From DATDAH01 sp963845425 (lineage in GTDB: Bacteria; Actinomycetota; Acidimicrobiia; Acidimicrobiales; DATDAH01), in contig CAWJSC010000017.1 in the NCBI GenBank assembly GCA_963845425.1, positions 186,001 through 250,000 of the forward strand: a stretch of 64,000 nt of DNA. Direction: 5' to 3'. The position numbers and the translations under genes are program-made. Below are positions 17,073 through 25,170 of the stretch, piece after piece (the first letter of the stretch is position 1; every line of letters starts with the position of its first letter). The notes under the pieces were generated by a model. The model ran no database searches, was not told the DNA's origin, and saw only the letters and a list, made by a program, of their open reading frames with translations.

Positions 17073-17312
17073 TCAGTTGGCGCCGCCGCGGCCGGCCTTG
17101 ATCTGGTCGAGGACGGCCTTGCAGGGCTCGCACACCGGGTAGCGGTTGGGGTCCCGGGTGGGGACGAACACCACCCCGCAGAGGGCGGTGATGGCCTCGC
17201 CGGTGACGTAGGCCCGGTTGACGTCGGCCGCCGGGGCGATGTGGGCCACCTCGGGCTCGCTCGTGTCGGTGGTCGTCGGGTCCGGGGCGAGATCGGTGCT
17301 GCTCATGGTCAC
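17073..17312 (-). CDS. DUF3039 family protein
   Basis: 79 residues. The C-terminal part matches the actinobacterial DUF3039 pattern: VTGEAITALCGVVFVPTRDPNRYPVCEPCKAVLDQI. Three Cys (ALCG, PVCEPC) could bind zinc, as expected for this family. The function is unknown. The start is GTG 17312, overlapping the upstream stop as GTGA; ATG 17306 is equally possible. Confidence 0.85.
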   Translation of the reverse strand: MTMSSTDLAPDPTTTDTSEPEVAHIAPAADVNRAYVTGEAITALCGVVFVPTRDPNRYPVCEPCKAVLDQIKAGRGGAN

Positions 17313-17971
17313 GCGGGCTCGACGAGATCCGTGGCCCGGGGCGGGAAGAACGGGACGAGGGCGATGTAGGGCTCGGGGTCGGTGACGGTCCAGGTCCAGG
17401 CCCGTACCTGGCCCGGGCTGCGCCGGCCGACCCGGGCCCGGGAGAACTCGAAGGGGTCCACGACCAGGGCGGCGACGGTGTCATCCTCGGCGAACACCAC
17501 GGCGGTGGGGGTCAGGCCGGCCTTCTCGAACCGGCGCCCGGCGTCGGCCTGGAGGCGGTCGGCCACCCACGCCGCGATCGCGTCGTCACGCACGCCGGAC
17601 CGGCCCACGGCGCCCCGTACGTCATGGTCGTGGGTCCAGAGGTCGATGACCATCCGGGGGTCGATGTCGTCGCCGAAGGGGGCCATGGCCTCGACCAGGC
17701 GGGGCGTGTCGGCCTCCCACTCGTCGAGGATCTCGGTCAGCGACCGGTCGGCCCGTTCGGCCACCTGGCGCTCGGTCCAGGGGTCAGTGGCCACCCCGTC
17801 GAGGCGGCCGCCCAGGACGTCGGCGGCGACACCGGCCTGGTGGGCGAAGACCTCCCGCACCGTCCAGTCCGGGCAGGCGGGCACGACGAACTCGGCCTCG
17901 GCGTCGGTCAGTTCCCGACCCAGCGCGCAGAGCGACTCCTGGCCCGCGGCCCAATGATCGAGGGGACCCAT
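17309..17971 (-). CDS. Mycothiol-dependent maleylpyruvate isomerase-like (DinB-like) protein
   Basis: 220 residues. N-terminal segment LTDAEAEFVVPACPDWTVREVFAHQAGVAADVLGGRLDG is the typical MDMPI_N/DinB-like helix pair. It is followed by VIDLWTHDHDVRGAVG with the metal-ligand His pattern. Members are mycothiol-dependent enzymes or unassigned thiol-linked metalloproteins (TIGR03083-like). A TAGGGT hexamer ends 7 nt upstream of the ATG. It overlaps the DUF3039 gene by 4 bp, so the two are coupled. Confidence 0.82.
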   Translation of the reverse strand: MGPLDHWAAGQESLCALGRELTDAEAEFVVPACPDWTVREVFAHQAGVAADVLGGRLDGVATDPWTERQVAERADRSLTEILDEWEADTPRLVEAMAPFGDDIDPRMVIDLWTHDHDVRGAVGRSGVRDDAIAAWVADRLQADAGRRFEKAGLTPTAVVFAEDDTVAALVVDPFEFSRARVGRRSPGQVRAWTWTVTDPEPYIALVPFFPPRATDLVEPA

Positions 17972-17978
17972 GGCCCCA

Positions 17979-17988
17979 ACCCTAGGGT
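17979..17988. promoter_or_regulatory. Palindromic ACCCTAGGGT: two overlapping divergent -10 boxes
   Basis: TAGGGT reads outward on both strands from a shared central TA. It ends 8 nt before GTG 17997 (plus) and 7 nt before ATG 17971 (minus), the spacing seen across this window for leaderless starts. Confidence 0.6.
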
Positions 17989-17996
17989 CTCGCCCC

Positions 17997-18854
17997 GTGG
18001 TGGCGGTCCTCCTCGGTCTGGCGGCCTCAGCGTCGTTCTCCTGCGCCGACTTCTTCGGCGGCGTGGCCGCGCGCCGCAGCAACGCGTGGCTCAGCGTGCT
18101 GGCCAACCAGGCCGTCGGCCTCATCCCGCTGACCGTCTACCTGCTCCTCCTGCTGGACGGCGGGCCGACCGGCCGGGACGTCGTGTTGAGCGTCGCCGCC
18201 GGCTTCGCCTCGGTCGCCGGCCTCGGCCTCCTCTTCGGTGGTTTCGCCGTCGGTCGCATGGCGGTGGTCGCCCCCGTGTCTGCCGGTGTCGGCGGCGTGA
18301 TCCCGATCCTGTGGGGCCTCCTGCAGGGTGAGCGCCCCGGGCCCGTCGCCCTCCTCGGGGCGGCCATCACCCTCACCGCGGCCGTGGTCCTGGCCCGCTC
18401 CGAGGCCCCGGTCGCCGACGCCGAGGTCGACCTGCCCAGCGACGACACCAAGGCCGCGCTGATGGCGGTGGGCGCCGGCCTGGCCTTCGGGGTCATCCTG
18501 ATCTGCTTCTCGGAGACCACTGAGGGTGCGGGGCTCTGGCCGCCGATGATCGGCCACTTCGTGGCCATCCCGACCCTCACCCTGATCGTGGTGGCCACCG
18601 GCCGGTCGTTGCGACCCCCGGCCGACGCCCGGCGGGTCATGGTCGCCAGCGGCTTCTTCGACGCGACCGCCATCACCCTGCTGGTGGTCGCCCTGCGCCA
18701 GGACCTCGTCTCCTTGGTGGCGCCCGCAGCCAACCTCTACCCCGCCGGCACCGCGCTGCTCGCCGCCTTCGTGCTGGGCGAGCACCTGCACCGGACCCAG
18801 GTCCTGGCTCTGGCCGCGGCCGTCGTCGGTCTCGTCCTGCTCGCCGTGGGCTGA
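17997..18854 (+). CDS. EamA/DMT family transporter
   Basis: 285 residues with ten hydrophobic helices in two repeated halves, each EamA-like (first half LLGLAASASFSCADFFGG, second half AGLAFGVILICFS). Members export or import small metabolites; the substrate is unknown. ATG 17970 would give nine more residues but overlaps the ATG of the divergent gene. GTG 17997 is preferred because TAGGGT ends 8 nt upstream. Confidence 0.85.
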   Translation: MVAVLLGLAASASFSCADFFGGVAARRSNAWLSVLANQAVGLIPLTVYLLLLLDGGPTGRDVVLSVAAGFASVAGLGLLFGGFAVGRMAVVAPVSAGVGGVIPILWGLLQGERPGPVALLGAAITLTAAVVLARSEAPVADAEVDLPSDDTKAALMAVGAGLAFGVILICFSETTEGAGLWPPMIGHFVAIPTLTLIVVATGRSLRPPADARRVMVASGFFDATAITLLVVALRQDLVSLVAPAANLYPAGTALLAAFVLGEHLHRTQVLALAAAVVGLVLLAVG

Positions 18855-18863
18855 CCCGCCGGG

Positions 18864-19736
18864 TCAGACCTGGTTGACGACCTCATCGGCGAACTGGTTG
18901 AGGGCGTCGATCTTGTCCTGGAGCGGCTGGGTGTCCTGGGGCATCTGGTAGGCGTCCCGGAACCCGACGATGGCGTCGGTCACCCCGAGCTCCTCCAAAC
19001 GGCGGACCCCGTCCACACTCCAGGCGTCGAAGCTGATCACGTGGATCTCGAAGGGGTCGTTCTCGCGACCCAGCGCCGTCCGGTACTCCCGCAGCTTGTC
19101 CAGGCAGCGGACCAGCTCGTCGGGGTCGCCGCCGGCATGCATCCAGCCGTCGCCCCGCTCCGCCGCCCGCTTCAGGGCGAGGTCACCGTGGCCCCCGATG
19201 AGGATCGGGATGGGCTCGGTGGGCGTGGGACTCATCTTCACCGACTGGAGCTGGAAGATCTCCCCGTCGTACGCGAAGAAGCCCTCGGAGGTCAGACCGC
19301 GGATGATGTCGATCATCTCGTCCATCCGCTTGCCGCGGCGCTCCCACGGGACGTCGCAGATGTCGTAGTCCTCGGGCCAGGGGCTGGTGCCCACGCCGAA
19401 GCCGAAGCGGTTGTTCGTCATGACGGCCACGGATCCGGCCTGCTTGGCCACCAGGACGGGATGACGAATGGGCAGCTTCACCACGAAGGTGGTGAATCGG
19501 AGGGTCTCGGTCACCGCGCCCATGGCCGGGATCAAGCTGAAGGGCTCGATGAACGGCTTGTCCTCGAGGAAGTCCCGCTTGCCGTCGGGGGTGTACGGGT
19601 AGGTCGAGTCCGACACCTCCGGGTAGCAGATGCTGTCGGGGATGATGAAGGAGGCGTAGCCCGCCGCTTCCACGGCCTGGGCCAGGGGCAGGTAGTAGCT
19701 GGGGTCGGTCATCGACTCCGCGTAGGAGAATCGCAT
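18864..19736 (-). CDS. LLM-class F420-dependent oxidoreductase
   Basis: 290 residues, a luciferase-like TIM barrel. Family strings are MRFSYAESMTDPSYYLPLAQAVEAAGY, FVVKLPIRHPVLVAKQAGSVAVMTNNRFGFGVGTSPWPEDY, and PIPILIGGHGDLALKRAAERGDGW. The cofactor F420 is inferred from the subgroup. The substrate is unknown. The frame is open upstream to 20015 but the ATG at 19736 begins the domain. It lies 11 bp downstream of a GNAT gene on the same strand. Confidence 0.87.
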   Translation of the reverse strand: MRFSYAESMTDPSYYLPLAQAVEAAGYASFIIPDSICYPEVSDSTYPYTPDGKRDFLEDKPFIEPFSLIPAMGAVTETLRFTTFVVKLPIRHPVLVAKQAGSVAVMTNNRFGFGVGTSPWPEDYDICDVPWERRGKRMDEMIDIIRGLTSEGFFAYDGEIFQLQSVKMSPTPTEPIPILIGGHGDLALKRAAERGDGWMHAGGDPDELVRCLDKLREYRTALGRENDPFEIHVISFDAWSVDGVRRLEELGVTDAIVGFRDAYQMPQDTQPLQDKIDALNQFADEVVNQV

Positions 19737-19747
19737 GGGGCAGTGGT

Positions 19748-20539
19748 CTAGCCGTCGGCGACGGGCCGGAACCACATGCTCATGCGGGTGAGCCGGACAT
19801 AGCCCATGCGCTCGTAGACGGGCTGCCCGGGATCGCTGGCGATGAGGACCGCCGGCAGCGCCGCGTCGGCCAGCGTGGCCGCCCACGTGAGAGCGGCGCC
19901 GTAGCCCTTGCCCCGGTCGGATCCGTAGACGCTGATCCACTCGACGTCGTTGAGGCCGTGGGCCACCATCACCCCGGCGGTGCCGACCGGTCGATCCCCT
20001 TCGTAGCCCACCCACAATCGGATGTCGCCGTCGAGGACGCGGGGGTCGGCGAGCACGCTGGCCCCGGCCGGCATCGGGTAGGCCTCGACGATCGTCCGGA
20101 AGAACGTGATCAGCCCGTCGGCGTCGGTCACCTCGCGGATATCGAGGCCGGCGTCGTGTCCCGCCGGCGGTGCCCCGACGGGCCGGAACATGAAGGGCGG
20201 GTGGCCCATGAGCGCGATGCCGAGGTCACCCCCACCGGGGATCGGCCAGGCCGAGAAGACCACGAACGGGGTCTCGGTCGGGAAGAAGGCCAGGGCCTCC
20301 TGGATCGTCGCCCGCGCCTCGTCGGCCGTCAGCGGCCGGGTGAACACCACGGCGTTGTCGAACAGCACGGGCGAACCGGCGTCGGCGAAGGTGGCCGTGT
20401 CGGTCACCTCGTACCGACCATCACCGGCCCGGGCCAGCTGCTCGCTGCGCTCGGCGGTGGCCAGGACGTAGGCCCTCAGCAACGAGTCCTCGGCGGGCAC
20501 ACCGTCCTCCCAGCCGGTGGTCAGTGCCCCGTCGGTCAC
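19748..20539 (-). CDS. GNAT family N-acetyltransferase
   Basis: 263 residues. The C-terminal half holds the GNAT core: EWISVYGSDRGKGYGAALTWAATLAD (motif A with a G-x-G) and YERMGYVRLTRMSMWFRP (motif B). The N-terminal half is a divergent region that resembles a degenerate second GNAT lobe. GTG 20539 overlaps the stop of the upstream gene as GTGA, so they are translationally coupled. The acceptor is unknown. Confidence 0.8.
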   Translation of the reverse strand: MTDGALTTGWEDGVPAEDSLLRAYVLATAERSEQLARAGDGRYEVTDTATFADAGSPVLFDNAVVFTRPLTADEARATIQEALAFFPTETPFVVFSAWPIPGGGDLGIALMGHPPFMFRPVGAPPAGHDAGLDIREVTDADGLITFFRTIVEAYPMPAGASVLADPRVLDGDIRLWVGYEGDRPVGTAGVMVAHGLNDVEWISVYGSDRGKGYGAALTWAATLADAALPAVLIASDPGQPVYERMGYVRLTRMSMWFRPVADG

Positions 20540-20886
20540 GCCACCCCCTCGGCGACGGCGTCCAGCAGCGTTTGGCCCTCGCCGCCCAGCCGGGCGAGGA
20601 GGGCGTCGGCGGCGGGGTCGTCGACCTCCGCCGTGAGGCCGACACACCACGCGACGTGGCACTCGGGGCCGTCGTCACGGATGGTCAGGGTCTGCTCGAC
20701 CCGCTCCACGCCCGGGACGGTGAGGCGCCGGACACGGCGCCACGGGGGCTCGACCGACAGGTCGCCGGCGTCGGATCCCAGCTGCTCGGCCAGCGCGTCC
20801 CACGCGGCACGCCGCGGCACGGCGAGGTGCCGTTCCCGCATCGTCGTGCGCCATGGCACGACGGCCGGCGCAGGGCTCGGGGCCAT
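20536..20886 (-). CDS. Hypothetical protein, possibly SRPBCC-like
   Basis: 116 residues. The pattern of strands (TTMRERHLAVPRRAAWDALAEQLG, RVRRLTVPGVERVEQTLTIRDDG, ECHVAWCVGLTAEVDDPAADALLARL) and an amphipathic C-terminal helix suggest the START/SRPBCC fold, but this is not firm. A TACGCT hexamer ends 6 nt upstream of the ATG; its mirror image serves the divergent ORF at 20917. Confidence 0.55.
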   Translation of the reverse strand: MAPSPAPAVVPWRTTMRERHLAVPRRAAWDALAEQLGSDAGDLSVEPPWRRVRRLTVPGVERVEQTLTIRDDGPECHVAWCVGLTAEVDDPAADALLARLGGEGQTLLDAVAEGVA

Positions 20887-20890
20887 GGCC

Positions 20891-20912
20891 CGAGCGTAGG
20901 CCCCTACGCTCG
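20891..20912. promoter_or_regulatory. Perfect palindrome carrying two divergent -10 boxes
   Basis: Arms CGAGCGTAGG and CCTACGCTCG are separated by CC. TACGCT occurs on each strand and ends 6 nt before the ATG at 20886 (minus) and 6 nt before the GTG at 20917 (plus). It may also be an operator. Confidence 0.65.
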
Positions 20913-20916
20913 ACGC

Positions 20917-21009
20917 GTGCCCGAGCTGATCGCCCACCTGCCCGCGTGGGACGGCGACACGAAGGTGACCGACCGCGACCTGCGGGTCGGCGCCCTGGAC
21001 CGGGCCTGA
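20917..21009 (+). CDS. Small ORF, 30 residues, coupled to the next gene
   Basis: GTG 20917 encodes VPELIAHLPAWDGDTKVTDR and ten further residues, ending in TGA that overlaps the next ATG by one base (TGATG). The -10-like TACGCT 6 nt upstream fits the leaderless pattern. It could be a real peptide or only a coupling leader for the 21009 gene. No family is recognised. Confidence 0.4.
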   Translation: MPELIAHLPAWDGDTKVTDRDLRVGALDRA

Positions 21010-21470
21010 TGGCCCGCGAGGTCCTGTTCCGGGTCGAGGACCCCTCACCGATCCTCGAGCGCATGGCTGAGCTGGCCGACGGCTCGGGCTGGATGGTCTT
21101 CGACGCGGCCGTGGCCGAGGACGACGTCCCCCCGCCGGCGGCCTTCGGCGGGCTGTTCACCGCGAAGGGCCCGGCGGTGCCCGAGTTGTCGTGGGTCCCC
21201 GGTACGCCGGGGGGCCGCCGCCGTGAGCCCCTGGCGGTGGGCATCCGTCACGGTGCCGGCCCCAAGGCGAAGCTGCGCCTGGCCGAGGCCGGGGTCCCGG
21301 TGCCCGACGGCTGGTACGTCATCCAGGACAACCCTCGACGCGGCTTCGTGGCTCAGGTCCCCGACACGGTGCCCGACGCCGACGTCCTCGACTGGCTGCT
21401 CCGGGCCGCCCCGGTCCTCGCCACCGTCCCCCTGAGCGGGGACTGGCGGGTGCTCATCCACTTCCGGTGA
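21009..21470 (+). CDS. Hypothetical protein
   Basis: 153 residues, soluble. The sequence has EVLFRVEDPSPILERMAELADGSGWMVFDAAV, then LPVPDGWYVIQDNPRRGFVAQVPDTVPDADVLDWLL-like strands and a final VLIHFR. No family is recognised, and no transmembrane segment is seen. ATG overlaps the small ORF stop. The gene ends 15 bp before the convergent ketosynthase gene. Confidence 0.6.
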   Translation: MAREVLFRVEDPSPILERMAELADGSGWMVFDAAVAEDDVPPPAAFGGLFTAKGPAVPELSWVPGTPGGRRREPLAVGIRHGAGPKAKLRLAEAGVPVPDGWYVIQDNPRRGFVAQVPDTVPDADVLDWLLRAAPVLATVPLSGDWRVLIHFR

Positions 21471-21485
21471 GGCCGTCCTCGGGCC

Positions 21486-22718
21486 TCAGGGCTCGAGGAT
21501 CAGGGTGACGTTGTGGCCGCCGAAGGCGAAGGAGTTGCTCAGCACCGGCCCGGCCGGCACCTCGCGGGCTGCGCCGGCGATGACGTCGAGCTCGATCTCG
21601 GGGTCCGGGTTCTCGTAGTTGGCGGTGGGGGGCACGAGCCCGGTCTCGAGGCTGCGGACGGCGGCGACGGCCTCCACCGCCCCGGCGGCTCCCACCAGGT
21701 GGCCGATCGTCCCCTTGTTGCCGGTGACCGGCGGGACGTGGGCGCCGAAGACCTCTCGCAGGGCGAGGGCCTCGAGGCGGTCGTTCAGCTCGGTGGAGGT
21801 GCCGTGGGCGTTGACGTGGGCCACATCGCCGGGGGCCAACCCGGCGTCGGTCAGGGCCGCCCGCATGGCGGCGACGGCTCCCGCCCCCGTCTCGTGGGGG
21901 GCGACGAGGTGGAACGCGTCGGAGGTGGCCCCGTAGCCGGTGACCCGGGCCCGGATGCGGCCGCCCCGGGCCACGACGTGCTCCTCGGCCTCGAGGGTGA
22001 CGAAGCCGGCCCCGTCGCCCATGACGAAGCCGTCCCGGTCGCGGTCGAAGGGCCGACTGGCCCGCTCGGGCTCGTCGTTGCGGGCGCTGAGCGCACCCAT
22101 CCGGGCGAAGGCGGCGACGACGAGGGGATGGGTCAGGGCATCGGTGCCCCCCGCGACCGCGCGGTCGACGACCCCGGTGGCCACCAGACGGGCTGCATCC
22201 CCGATCGCGGCTGCGCCGGAGGCACACGCCTGCGAGACGGTGGACGCCGTCCCCGTCACGCCGAGCTTCATCGAGAGCCAGCCGGCCGTCGCGTTGGGCA
22301 TGATCAGCGGAACCGTCAACGGGTTGACCCGCATGAAGCCCTTCGCCTCGAGCGTCTCGAGGGCCCCGACGAAGGGTCGGATCATTCCGCCCAAGCCGGT
22401 CCCGACCACGATGGCCGTCCGGTCGCCTCCGGGAGGTTCCCAGCCGGCATCGGCCACCGCATCCATCGCTGCGCAGATGCCGAGCTGGGTCGTCAGGTCG
22501 GTACGGCGGAGCTCGGGGTGTGTCAGATGGGCGCTGGTGTCGAAGTCCTCGGCCACCCGACATCCGATGTGGACCGGGCCGTAGGACTCGTCGATGTCAG
22601 GGAGGTCGGTCGTGAGCGACCGCCCGTTGACGAGTGCCTCCCACAGCCCGTCGACATCCTGGCCGCCGGAGGTGATGGCGCCGAGGCCGGTGACGGCTAC
22701 CCGGCGCGTGCCGATCAC
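21486..22718 (-). CDS. 3-oxoacyl-ACP synthase II-like ketosynthase
   Basis: 410 residues. The Cys-His-His triad is seen in TVSQACASGAAAIG, HVNAHGTSTELND, and GNKGTIGHLVGAAG. It is close to FabF in length and layout and should condense malonyl-ACP with an acyl-ACP. GTG 22718 overlaps the upstream ACP gene by 4 bp, so the two form a mini-operon without other fatty-acid genes nearby. A specialised acyl product is possible, but none can be named. Confidence 0.9.
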   Translation of the reverse strand: MIGTRRVAVTGLGAITSGGQDVDGLWEALVNGRSLTTDLPDIDESYGPVHIGCRVAEDFDTSAHLTHPELRRTDLTTQLGICAAMDAVADAGWEPPGGDRTAIVVGTGLGGMIRPFVGALETLEAKGFMRVNPLTVPLIMPNATAGWLSMKLGVTGTASTVSQACASGAAAIGDAARLVATGVVDRAVAGGTDALTHPLVVAAFARMGALSARNDEPERASRPFDRDRDGFVMGDGAGFVTLEAEEHVVARGGRIRARVTGYGATSDAFHLVAPHETGAGAVAAMRAALTDAGLAPGDVAHVNAHGTSTELNDRLEALALREVFGAHVPPVTGNKGTIGHLVGAAGAVEAVAAVRSLETGLVPPTANYENPDPEIELDVIAGAAREVPAGPVLSNSFAFGGHNVTLILEP

Positions 22719-22960
22719 CCCGCCAGTCGGGCGAGGACGTCCATGGCTTCCCCGACGGTTCGGACCCCGACGAAGTCCTGTTCGTCGGCCGTGAGGTCGA
22801 GCTCGTCTTCGAGCGCCATGACGATCTCGAGCAGATCCAGGCTGTCAGCCCCCAGGTCGTCGGTGAGGCTCGACGCTTCGGTGAGCCCGGCCGGCACTTC
22901 GCCCAGCACCTCGTCGGCCGCAGCCAGGAGGGCCTTCAGGAGCTCATCTCGCGACTGCAC
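22715..22960 (-). CDS. Acyl carrier protein
   Basis: 81 residues, the size of a stand-alone ACP. DLGADSLDLLEIVMALEDEL contains the phosphopantetheine-attachment Ser in the DSL motif. GTG 22960 is chosen because TACACT ends 8 nt upstream. The frame is open to 23020. It presumably carries the acyl chain for the coupled ketosynthase. Confidence 0.92.
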   Translation of the reverse strand: MQSRDELLKALLAAADEVLGEVPAGLTEASSLTDDLGADSLDLLEIVMALEDELDLTADEQDFVGVRTVGEAMDVLARLAG

Positions 22961-23070
22961 GGGGCGGGAGTGTACGGGGCTGTCCCTGCCGGGGCGCTCC
23001 TGGAGCATCGCCTCGAGCACCCCGCCGGCCCGGCCCGGGGATCGGTGCGAGGTCTGCTAGAGAGGCCGGC

Positions 23071-24168
23071 ATGGTCATCGCCTCCACCCGCGACCCCGCC
23101 GTCCTCCGCGACCAGCTCACCGAGTGGTTCCGGGCCACGCTGCCCGCGGAGGCCGATCCCGAGGTGTCCGAGGTGTCCTCGCCCTCGGGCACGGGCATGT
23201 CGTCGGAGACCCTGCTCTTCGACGTGACCGCCACCCTGGACCACCAGCGTTCGACCCGGGGCTACGCGGCGCGGCTGCCCCCGGCCGAGATCGACCACCC
23301 GGTCTTCCCCAGCTACGACCTGGAGCTGCAGTACCGCTGCCTGCGCCTGGTCCGGGAGCACAGCGACGTGCCCGTACCGTCCGCGCCCTGGTGGGAGCCC
23401 GACGAAGCGCCGCTGGGCGCGCCCTTCTTCGTGATGGAGCGGGTCGACGGCATCGTCGCCTCGGACAACCCGCCCTACGTGTTCGGCGGGTGGGTGGTCG
23501 ACATCGGCCCCGAGGGCCGAGAGGAGCTGGAGCGGGGGGTGATCGAGGTCCTCGCCGGCCTGCATGCCATCGACGTGGCCGCGGCGGACACGGCGTTCCT
23601 CGACCGCCCGGAGTACGGCGTCACCCCCCTCGACCAGCACCTCGGCTACCAGCGCTGGTACTACGACTGGGCCCGCGGCGACCGGAACTTCACCCAGATC
23701 GACCGGGCGCTGGCCTGGCTGGAGGCCAACCGACCCGACGACGAGGGCCAGACCGTCCTGAACTGGGGCGACGCCCGCCTGGGCAACACGATGTTCCGGG
23801 ACGGGCGGCCGGTCGCCGTGCTCGACTGGGAGATGGCGGCCCTCGGCGCCCCCGAGGTCGACCTGGCCTGGGCCGTGCACCTGCACGACTTCTTCAAGGA
23901 CCTCGCCGTGCGCTTCGAGCTGGATCCCCTGGAGGACTTCTTCCCCCGGGACCGGGTCATCGCGACCTATGAGGAGCTGTCGGGCCGCCCGGTGCGCAAC
24001 TACGACTACTACGAGGTCTTCGCCGCCATCCGCTACTCGATCGTGTCGATCCGCACCGGCGAGACCTCCGTGGCCACGGGCACGATCCCCGAGCCCGACC
24101 ACCACGACGGCCTCATCATGAACGGCCCCCTGTTGGAGGCCATGCTCGACCGTTTGGGAGCACCCTGA
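23071..24168 (+). CDS. Aminoglycoside phosphotransferase-fold protein (FadE36/ACAD10-type)
   Basis: 365 residues with a bilobal kinase-like fold. The catalytic loop is TVLNWGDARLGNTMF (Asp and Asn) and the metal loop is AVLDWEMAALGAPEVDLAW. Homologous domains are found near acyl-CoA dehydrogenases in actinobacteria and in ACAD10. They may phosphorylate hydroxylated acyl-CoAs; true aminoglycoside phosphorylation is unlikely. It is followed after 1 bp by an F420 oxidoreductase gene. Confidence 0.85.
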   Translation: MVIASTRDPAVLRDQLTEWFRATLPAEADPEVSEVSSPSGTGMSSETLLFDVTATLDHQRSTRGYAARLPPAEIDHPVFPSYDLELQYRCLRLVREHSDVPVPSAPWWEPDEAPLGAPFFVMERVDGIVASDNPPYVFGGWVVDIGPEGREELERGVIEVLAGLHAIDVAAADTAFLDRPEYGVTPLDQHLGYQRWYYDWARGDRNFTQIDRALAWLEANRPDDEGQTVLNWGDARLGNTMFRDGRPVAVLDWEMAALGAPEVDLAWAVHLHDFFKDLAVRFELDPLEDFFPRDRVIATYEELSGRPVRNYDYYEVFAAIRYSIVSIRTGETSVATGTIPEPDHHDGLIMNGPLLEAMLDRLGAP

Positions 24169-24169
24169 C

Positions 24170-25063
24170 ATGGACATCGGCATCTTCAGCTCGCCCCGGA
24201 CGGTCGACGGCCTGGTGGCCGCCGCCCGGGCCGCGGCCGACGACGGCTTCGGCTCGTACTGGACCTCGCAGATCTTCAGCATCGACGCGCTGACTGCGAT
24301 CGCCGTCGCCGCCCGGGAGGTGCCCGGCATCCGCTTCGGGACGGGGGTGGTGCCCATCCAGACCCGGCACCCGATGATGCTGGCCGGCCAGGCCCTGTCG
24401 GTCAGCCAGGTCAGCGGCGGCCGCCTTGACCTCGGCATCGGCCTGTCCCACCAGTTGGTCGTCGAGGGCATGTGGGGGCTGCCTTTCGACAAGCCCGTCC
24501 GTCAGATGCGGGAGTACCTGGAGGCGCTGCAGCCCCTCCTGGCCGGGGAGGACCCCCAGGTCGCCGGGGAGACGGTGACGGCCCGCGGAGGCCTCGACGT
24601 CCCGGCCGAGGCGCCGCCGGTGCTCGTCGCGGCCCTCGGCCCGCAGATGTTGAAGGTCGCCGGCCACCTGGCCTCGGGGACCGTGACGTGGATGACGGGA
24701 CCCAAGACCATCGCCGAGCTGACCGGTCCCACCATCCGCGGGGCCGCCGAGGAAGCGGGCCGGCCCGAGCCCCGGGTCGTCATGGCCCTGCCGATGTGTG
24801 TGACCGAGGACGAGCCCGACGCCCGGGCTCGGGCCGGCGCCGAGTTCGCCATGTACGGGATGCTCCCGTCCTACCGGGCGATGCTCGACCGCGAGGGGAT
24901 GGAAGGCCCGGCCGACCTGGCCTTGATCGGCTCGGCGGACGCCGTCGCCGGGCGCATCCAGGAGGCGGGCGATGCGGGGGCCACGACCGTGGTGGCCTCC
25001 GAGTTCGGTACCCCCGACGAGCGGGCCGCCACCCGCGAGCTGCTGAAGGCCCTGAACGGCTGA
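24170..25063 (+). CDS. LLM-class F420-dependent oxidoreductase (TIGR03564-like)
   Basis: 297 residues. Luciferase-like barrel: MDIGIFSSPRTVDGLVAAARAAADDGFGSYWTSQI, PIQTRHPMMLAGQALSVSQVSGGRLDLGIGLSH, and VLVAALGPQMLKVAGHLASGTVTWM. F420 use is inferred from the family. It begins 1 bp after the phosphotransferase gene and is probably co-transcribed. Downstream lies the inserted hairpin and the crotonase. Confidence 0.87.
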   Translation: MDIGIFSSPRTVDGLVAAARAAADDGFGSYWTSQIFSIDALTAIAVAAREVPGIRFGTGVVPIQTRHPMMLAGQALSVSQVSGGRLDLGIGLSHQLVVEGMWGLPFDKPVRQMREYLEALQPLLAGEDPQVAGETVTARGGLDVPAEAPPVLVAALGPQMLKVAGHLASGTVTWMTGPKTIAELTGPTIRGAAEEAGRPEPRVVMALPMCVTEDEPDARARAGAEFAMYGMLPSYRAMLDREGMEGPADLALIGSADAVAGRIQEAGDAGATTVVASEFGTPDERAATRELLKALNG

Positions 25064-25069
25064 CGCCAC

Positions 25070-25170
25070 CGTGGCCGACCTCCGCATCGTTCTGGCGCCT
25101 GATTGCGGCGTGATGGCGCCTCGATCGGGCGCCAGAACGGGGTGATCTGACGTGGCCGACCTCCGCATCG
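25070..25170 (+). repeat. 20-bp direct repeat flanking a TTCTGGC-family hairpin
   Basis: CGTGGCCGACCTCCGCATCG occurs at 25070-25089 and again at 25151-25170, where it holds the crotonase start codon. Between them lies a 61-bp segment with arms GTTCTGGCGCC (25089-25099) and GGCGCCAGAAC (25128-25138). The first copy is a stranded duplicate of the gene start, running 24 codons to a stop at 25143-25145. Confidence 0.8.
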
